From Cephalotus follicularis (lineage: Eukaryota > Streptophyta > Magnoliopsida > Oxalidales > Cephalotaceae), in contig BDDD01001801.1 of NCBI GenBank assembly GCA_001972305.1, positions 130,982 through 194,981 on the forward strand: 64,000 nucleotides of DNA, read 5' to 3'. Shown piece by piece: positions 58,861-64,000 of this stretch. Made by a program: the position numbers and the translations under genes. Every line of letters begins with the position of its first letter. The first letter of the stretch is position 1. The notes beneath the pieces were generated by a model. That model had not been told where the DNA came from. It saw nothing but the letters and a program-made list of their open reading frames with translations, and ran no database searches.

Positions 58861-61800
58861 TGAATCATTTCTAGCTTCTAATGTTAGTTCAACTTGGGTA
58901 GTTGACTCTGGTTGTGGGACTAACATTTGCAACTCTTTGCAGGGGCTAAGAGGGGCAAGACAGCTCGGTGCAACTGAAGCATTGGACTTACGCCTAGGTG
59001 ATGGGTCGAGGATTCACACCAGCTATGTAGGCGTTTTTGAGTTATGTTTTGTGAATGGCCATGTATTAAAACTTGACCCGTGTTATTTTGTAAGGAACCT
59101 TGTAAGGAATGTCGTTTCACTTTCCTATTTGTATAAGATTGGTTGGATAATAACCTTTACTACATATGGTTGTAGTCTTATGCATAACAACGTTCTTATA
59201 TGTGAAGGGCACATAGACAACGGGATTTATGTTTTAAATACAAATGAACAAATGGCATTAACAATACAACATGGGACTAATAAAAGACAAAGAGAGATTA
59301 ATGACATAAACTTTTCATATATATGGCATTGTAGATTAGGTCATCCTAGCGAGGCTAGATTGACACGGTTGGTTAGGGATGGACTTTTAGATATCCAGGA
59401 CGTGGAGTCCTTTCCAACCTGTGAGCCATGTTTGATTGGCAAGATGACCAAATCTCCCTTCTCTGAGGTAGGGGAAAGGGCAGTGGACATATTGGGACTT
59501 GTTCACACTGACGTTTGTGGTCCAATGTCGGTCAATGCATAAGGAGGTTTTCCCTACTTCATCACCTTTACTGATGATTTATCACGGTTTGGGTATGTGT
59601 TTTTGATGAGACACAAGTCTGAATCTTTTGAGAGATTTAAAGAATTCAGACAAGAAGTAGAGAAACAGACGGGGAAGCCCATCAAAATACTTCGGAGTGA
59701 CCGAGGGGGCGAGTACCTATCTGCTGAATTCCTGGGTTATCTGAAAGATAACGGAATTCTCTCCCAATGGACACCTCCAGGAACACCACAGCATAATGGT
59801 GTATCCGAACGGAGGAATAGGACCTTGATGAATATGGTCCGGTCCATGATGTCTTTTGCTGATCTTCCTATTTCATTCTGGGGTTATGCACTGCAGTCGG
59901 CAGCGCACATCCTAAACCGGATTCCTTCAAAATCCGTCCCCTCCACACCTTTTGGGGTTTATAAAGGGAGGAAACCCAGCCTAAGCCATTTGAGGGTTCG
60001 GGGCTGTCCAGCTTATGTGAGAAGACATGAGCCTTCTAAGCTGGAGGCACGAGGGGATCGCTGCCGGTTTGTGGGGTATCCTAAAGAGTCGAGAGGACAC
60101 TATTTTTACCATCCTAGCGAACAAAAGATTTTCGTTTCGCAGAATCCTAAATTCCTAGAGAAGGAATACCTACTTGCAGGGAGCAGTGGGAGCATGGTGG
60201 ATCTAAGAGAGTTACCACCTGGTGAAAGCCCACAGGACGATGAGGAACTAGAGGTAGAGCCCTCTAGAGACACAGTTGGGGATAGATCCCAACCTGAGAT
60301 AGAATCTCAATTAGGCGCTCCTCAAGTGAGGAGATCTGGTTTTCTCGTGGATGGCACTGATGAACCCAATGACATCGATGATGTTGAGCCTATCAGCTAC
60401 GAGGAAGCAGTGAGGAGCACTGATTCCAAGGCATGGTTAGGCCATGAAATCCGAGATGGACTCCATGTACGTCAACCAAGTATGGAACTTGGTAGATGAA
60501 CCTGAAGGGGTAAACCCTATTGGTTACAAATGGATCTTCAAGAGGAAGATAGGCGTTGATGGTAAGATAGAGACTTATAAAGCGCGATTGGTTGCGAAAG
60601 GGTATAGACAACGACATGGGATAGACTATACCGAAACTTTCTCACCCGTCGCTATGCTTAAGTCCATCCGGATACTGCTTGCTATAGCCGCTCATTATGA
60701 TTATGAGATATGGCAAATGGATGTCAAGACAACCTTCTTGAATGGCTATCTTGAAGAGGACATTTATATGTCCCAACCTGAGGGGTTTACATCCAAGGAG
60801 CATCCGCAGAGAGTGTGCAAGCTCCAAAGGTCTATCTATGGACTTAAGCAAGCATCCCGTAGCTGGAACATCCATTTTGACGAGGGCATTAAAACATTTG
60901 GCTTCATCAAAAACGTTGATGAGCCTTGTGTCTACCGGAAACGGGGTGACTCAGGAATCACTTTCTTGGTACTTTATGTGGATGACATACTACTCATAGG
61001 GAATGATGTAGGTATGTTACAATCCACTAAAGTATGGTTATCCAAGAACTTCTCCATGAAGGATTTGGGAGAAGCATCCTATGTTTTGGGTATAAAGATC
61101 TATAGAGATAGACCTAATAGGTTGCTTGGACTCTCCCAAAGCCAGTACATCAGCAGAGTGCTGAAACGGTATGGACTTGAGAATTCCAAACGTGGCTTAT
61201 TGCCGATTGGCCAAGGAATTCACCTCTCCAAGAGGATGTCTCCACAGACGTCGGAGGAGAGGACTCGCATGAGTAGGCAGCCATATGCTTTGGCTATGGG
61301 CTCCATCATGTATGCCATGCTTTGTACTAGGCCTGATGTCGCCTATGCCTTAGGGATGGCTAGTCGATTTCAGTCCGATCCCGGTGAGAAGCATTGGGAA
61401 ATTGTCAAGGGGATTTTAAAGTACCTGAGGAGGACTCAAGATACTTTCTTGACATATGGAGGAGATAGTGAGTTGAGACTTGAGGGTTATACAGACTCTA
61501 GTTTCAACAGTGATCCGGATGATCAGAAGTCTGTTTCAGGATTCGTATTCGTCTTGAACGGAGGTGCTGTGAGCTGGCGGAGTTCAAAGCAGGAAACTAC
61601 TACGGACTCTACCACAGAGGCAGAATATGTTGCAGCCTGAGATGCCGCAAAGGAAGCTGTTTGGATGCGAAAGTTCATTGCTGAACTCGATGTGGTTCCA
61701 TCCATCGCACGTCCAGTTGTGGTGTACTGTGACAACGATGGGGCCGTTGCACAGGCCAAGGAGCCTAGGTCTCACCACCGCTCCAAGCATATACAGCGGC

Positions 61801-61985
61801 GGTATCACTTGATCAGAGAGATCATCAACAGAGGAGACGTCACCCTAGAGAGAGTTGCTTCTGAGGCAAATTTAGCAGACGTACTAACTAAGGCCATGAA
61901 CAGCACAGTACTCGAGCGGCATCGCAGTGCTATGGGTTTAGGCTATAGATCATCGTGGCTTGAGGGCCAAGTGGTAGATTGTTAG
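58861..61985 (+). pseudogene. pol of copia element H: protease, integrase, RT, RNase H
   Basis: Protease site VVDSGCGTNIC at about 58900. Integrase: HCRLGHPSEARL and TCEPCLIGKM (zinc part, near 59330-59450), then HTDVCGP, RSDRGGEY and NGVSERRNRT with the DDE residues. RT from 60444: WNLVDEPEG, YKWIFKRK, YKARLVAKGY, QMDVKTTFLNG, and the catalytic LYVDDILLIG near 60975. RNase H: GYTDSSFNSD, TTEAEYVAA, and DVLTKAM near the end. Breaks are TAA at 59540, a 2-base loss near 60440 that shifts the frame, and TGA at 61638 where Cys is usual. It ends VVDC-stop with the TAG inside the LTR start. Confidence 0.94.
61962..61979 (+). other. Polypurine tract region of element H
   Basis: GAGGGCCAAGTGGTAGAT lies just before the 3' LTR. 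Copia elements typically have a purine run such as GTGGGAGAT here; a T breaks the run in this copy. It supports the LTR start at 61980. Confidence 0.6.
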
Positions 61986-64000
61986 ATTTGGGTGTCCCTG
62001 CATGCCACGAGGGGTGGCTGTATGCAAATGTATAGACACTCTTTATGTAAACATTCTTAATTCCATTATTTATTTAAGTGCAATTTTTATTTTAAGTGGC
62101 ATTTTTGTTATATGTATTATCCCAAACCATAATACTGGATCAATTAATCACCATGTTAATTGAATACACATATAACGCCCTGTCGACAAAGGGTTGGATC
62201 TCATGTCTAGGGAGGCTATGAGAATGAGATCCTTAATCCCTTCTGACAAAAAGTTCCATGTCATAGGTTCACTCTCTTGGGGCAATTGATGAACCGTAAA
62301 GACTTGTCGTGTTATGCTTGCTCCCGATGTTGGGGAGGATGGATCATCTCATTGCCATTTGGGTTTACCCTAAAGCTGATGAGGGGTGCATGCGCAGAGG
62401 CATGACACTGAACCGACCCACCATAGGATTCCTATTTGGAATGCTCGTACCTTTGTCAATAGGATTCCTATAGTGTCGGTAGTGTATAGTCGGAGGCGAC
62501 TAGTAGATCATACGTGATTTACGTTGTACCCTTAGACCTGAGCGGCTGGCATGCATTATGTAGTAACTGCTTGGCTTTGGTTTCCGCCTTCCCCAGCACA
62601 GCCACGTGCTGGCAAAAGGGTTGTCTCTGGGCCTTGTAGAAGTTGCATTGAGATGTATGTGCGAGTGCGCGATATGGGATCGTCACACCCGTACTGAGGG
62701 GTGACTAGCTCTATAGCATTTATGTCCGTTGAGACTTAAATCCTGGCCAGGTGAAGGCAGACTAGAATAAGAGTTTCCTGGGATGTCTGCCGATAGTCTC
62801 AGTGCATTCATAAATATTATAGCTATCGCGGTATTACCTGGGGTGACATTAATCCAAACCCTAGTCCGCGATCGGAGCCAAGGATGATGACGGTTACATG
62901 ACACATACACTGATGACTGTGAAGAGAGTACAGGTTATTTGGCTAATGTATGATAGACGTGGTACTGTTTTTCCACAGATCCGGGGGTGATTGGAGATCA
63001 CACTGGGCCATCAAGGTAGTCGAATGGCTATTGGGGTGGTCGTACCGGAACCATGGGATATTCTGGGAAATATATCATTCTACCGGAATCCAACCTGGCT
63101 TTCGGGTCCCGCCTGATTTTTGGAATCAGTTGATATGTGAAGGGACACATATCATTTAGTGAGAGGATGGCATCTAGAGAGATTTTACTTGGCCTAGGAA
63201 TATTTATTTTGCTTGACTTTATCATTTCTAATGATGTAAGTTCGAGCTACACCATAAACAGTATATTCCGGGATAAGGGGTAATTTTGTCATTTATGAAT
63301 TATTGCGTAATTCGTGGAGAGAGAGACCATTTGGGCCTAACCATAGCCTAGGGTGGCATGTTAATGGGCCGGCCCAAAATGGTGTCAAAATGTTAGTTAA
63401 TATGTGACTAGATAGTTACATGTTAATTGGATGATAACTAGTTAGTTTGTTGACTAGTTATTTATGTCAACTTCTAATTACCACATGGGTTAATTAACTT
63501 GGCCTTAAATCATCCATATGGCCGACCATGTGAAGAAAGAAAGAAGAGAAATGTGTGTGCATGTTCCTAGCTTCCTATTGGTTAAAAGGAATGTGATAAT
63601 GAGATATTTATATGTTACTTGGAGGGCAAGTAATTACAAGATAAAATAAGATAAGTTACTTTGTCTTATTGGACAAGACTTGTTCTTCTACTCCTTCTTT
63701 TCTTTTTGGCCGAATCTCTCTCTCTTCTTTCTCATCTCCATTGTCACTTTTCTTAGAGCTTCAATTCATGGAGATTTAGAGTTCCATAGCTCAAAGACAA
63801 AGAAGCAAAATTACTTATCTCTTCACCCTCCATAAATCATATTAGGTGGAGATTGTCAAATAATCTTTACCTAGTGTGAACTAGTTTTAGGAACTTTAAG
63901 GCAGCCACTTTGCCTTCATTAAAGCTTCAAGACATCACTAAGGAAGGAGATTTTGTGAAGAAAGAAAGCTTGGAAACCATCTTGAAGGACACACCAAATT
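61980..64000 (+). mobile_element. 3' LTR of H, first 2021 bp
   Basis: It repeats 55295-57320 with scattered changes, for example ATATGGG to ATTTGGG at the start and small differences near 62250 and 62380. The window ends inside it. It holds no gene. Confidence 0.93.

Larger units (their letters stand above)
55295..64000 (+). mobile_element. Ty1/copia element H with long LTRs, cut by the window end
   Basis: A 5' LTR, gag-pol in copia order (protease, integrase, RT, RNase H), polypurine tract and the first 2021 bp of the 3' LTR. It is inserted in the E 3' LTR. The expected duplication ATTTA (55290-55294) cannot be checked because the far end is outside. LTR differences are about 2 percent by eye. 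Lineage is uncertain: protein motifs resemble the Tork/Angela group, while LTRs above 2 kb are unusual for copia outside SIRE/Maximus-like elements. Confidence 0.94.

Noticed and set aside
1-64000. Host protein-coding, rRNA or microRNA genes
   Set aside because: No ORF outside retroelement domains has recognisable motifs, and no exon-like or rRNA stretch was seen. The hairpins noted lie inside LTRs.

Overview
This window is a block of nested plant LTR retrotransposons; I found no host gene. It reads as nuclear heterochromatin of a large, repeat-rich plant genome. The evidence is chromodomain Ty3/gypsy elements, a Tat-type element with an archaeal-type RNase H, Ty1/copia elements with LTRs of about 2.5 kb, primer sites matching plant initiator tRNA-Met, and coding regions full of stops and frameshifts. 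The species cannot be told from the sequence. Letters A, X, C-H and the family names alpha and beta are labels made up here.

Layout, left to right. 1-2711: minus-strand copia LTR with primer site (A). 2712-2934: short spacer. 2935-4338: part of a minus-strand gypsy LTR (X), cut by C. 4339-10313: plus-strand chromovirus C (alpha family), LTR through RNase H, cut by D. 10314-16207: minus-strand alpha LTR and pol tail (D); its LTR holds a beta solo LTR (13098-15944). 16201-23475: minus-strand Tat element broken at both ends and split by an alpha solo LTR (19540-21612). 23476-24149: LTR end plus primer site of an unidentified plus-strand element. 24150 onward: chromovirus E, with 5' LTR, damaged gag-pol and 3' LTR. 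The 3' LTR of E is split by F (33109-54689, minus, alpha) and cut again by copia H (55295 to window end). F is split by G (38272-50595, plus, beta), and the 5' LTR of G is split by a reversed beta solo LTR (39462-41528).

Five insertions are closed by matching 5-bp target duplications, which fixes the order: E before F before G before the solo LTR in G, and E before H. C, D and the fragment at 23476 have only their left parts here, so their right parts should lie beyond the right edge or be lost.

Most coding pieces come from ordinary gag-protease-RT-RNase H-integrase polyproteins, and none is intact. The least expected feature is clusters of 10-12 bp palindromes centred on GTCGAC in the LTRs of unrelated families. 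They come in two types, CAGYCGRCTG and GRCGTCGACGYC, and the type does not follow LTR family. Other points of interest are a telo-box cluster in LTR A, a Tat/chromovirus junction with a 7-bp shared sequence, a loss of about 0.6 kb of integrase in E, and a shared hairpin in the X/E LTRs.
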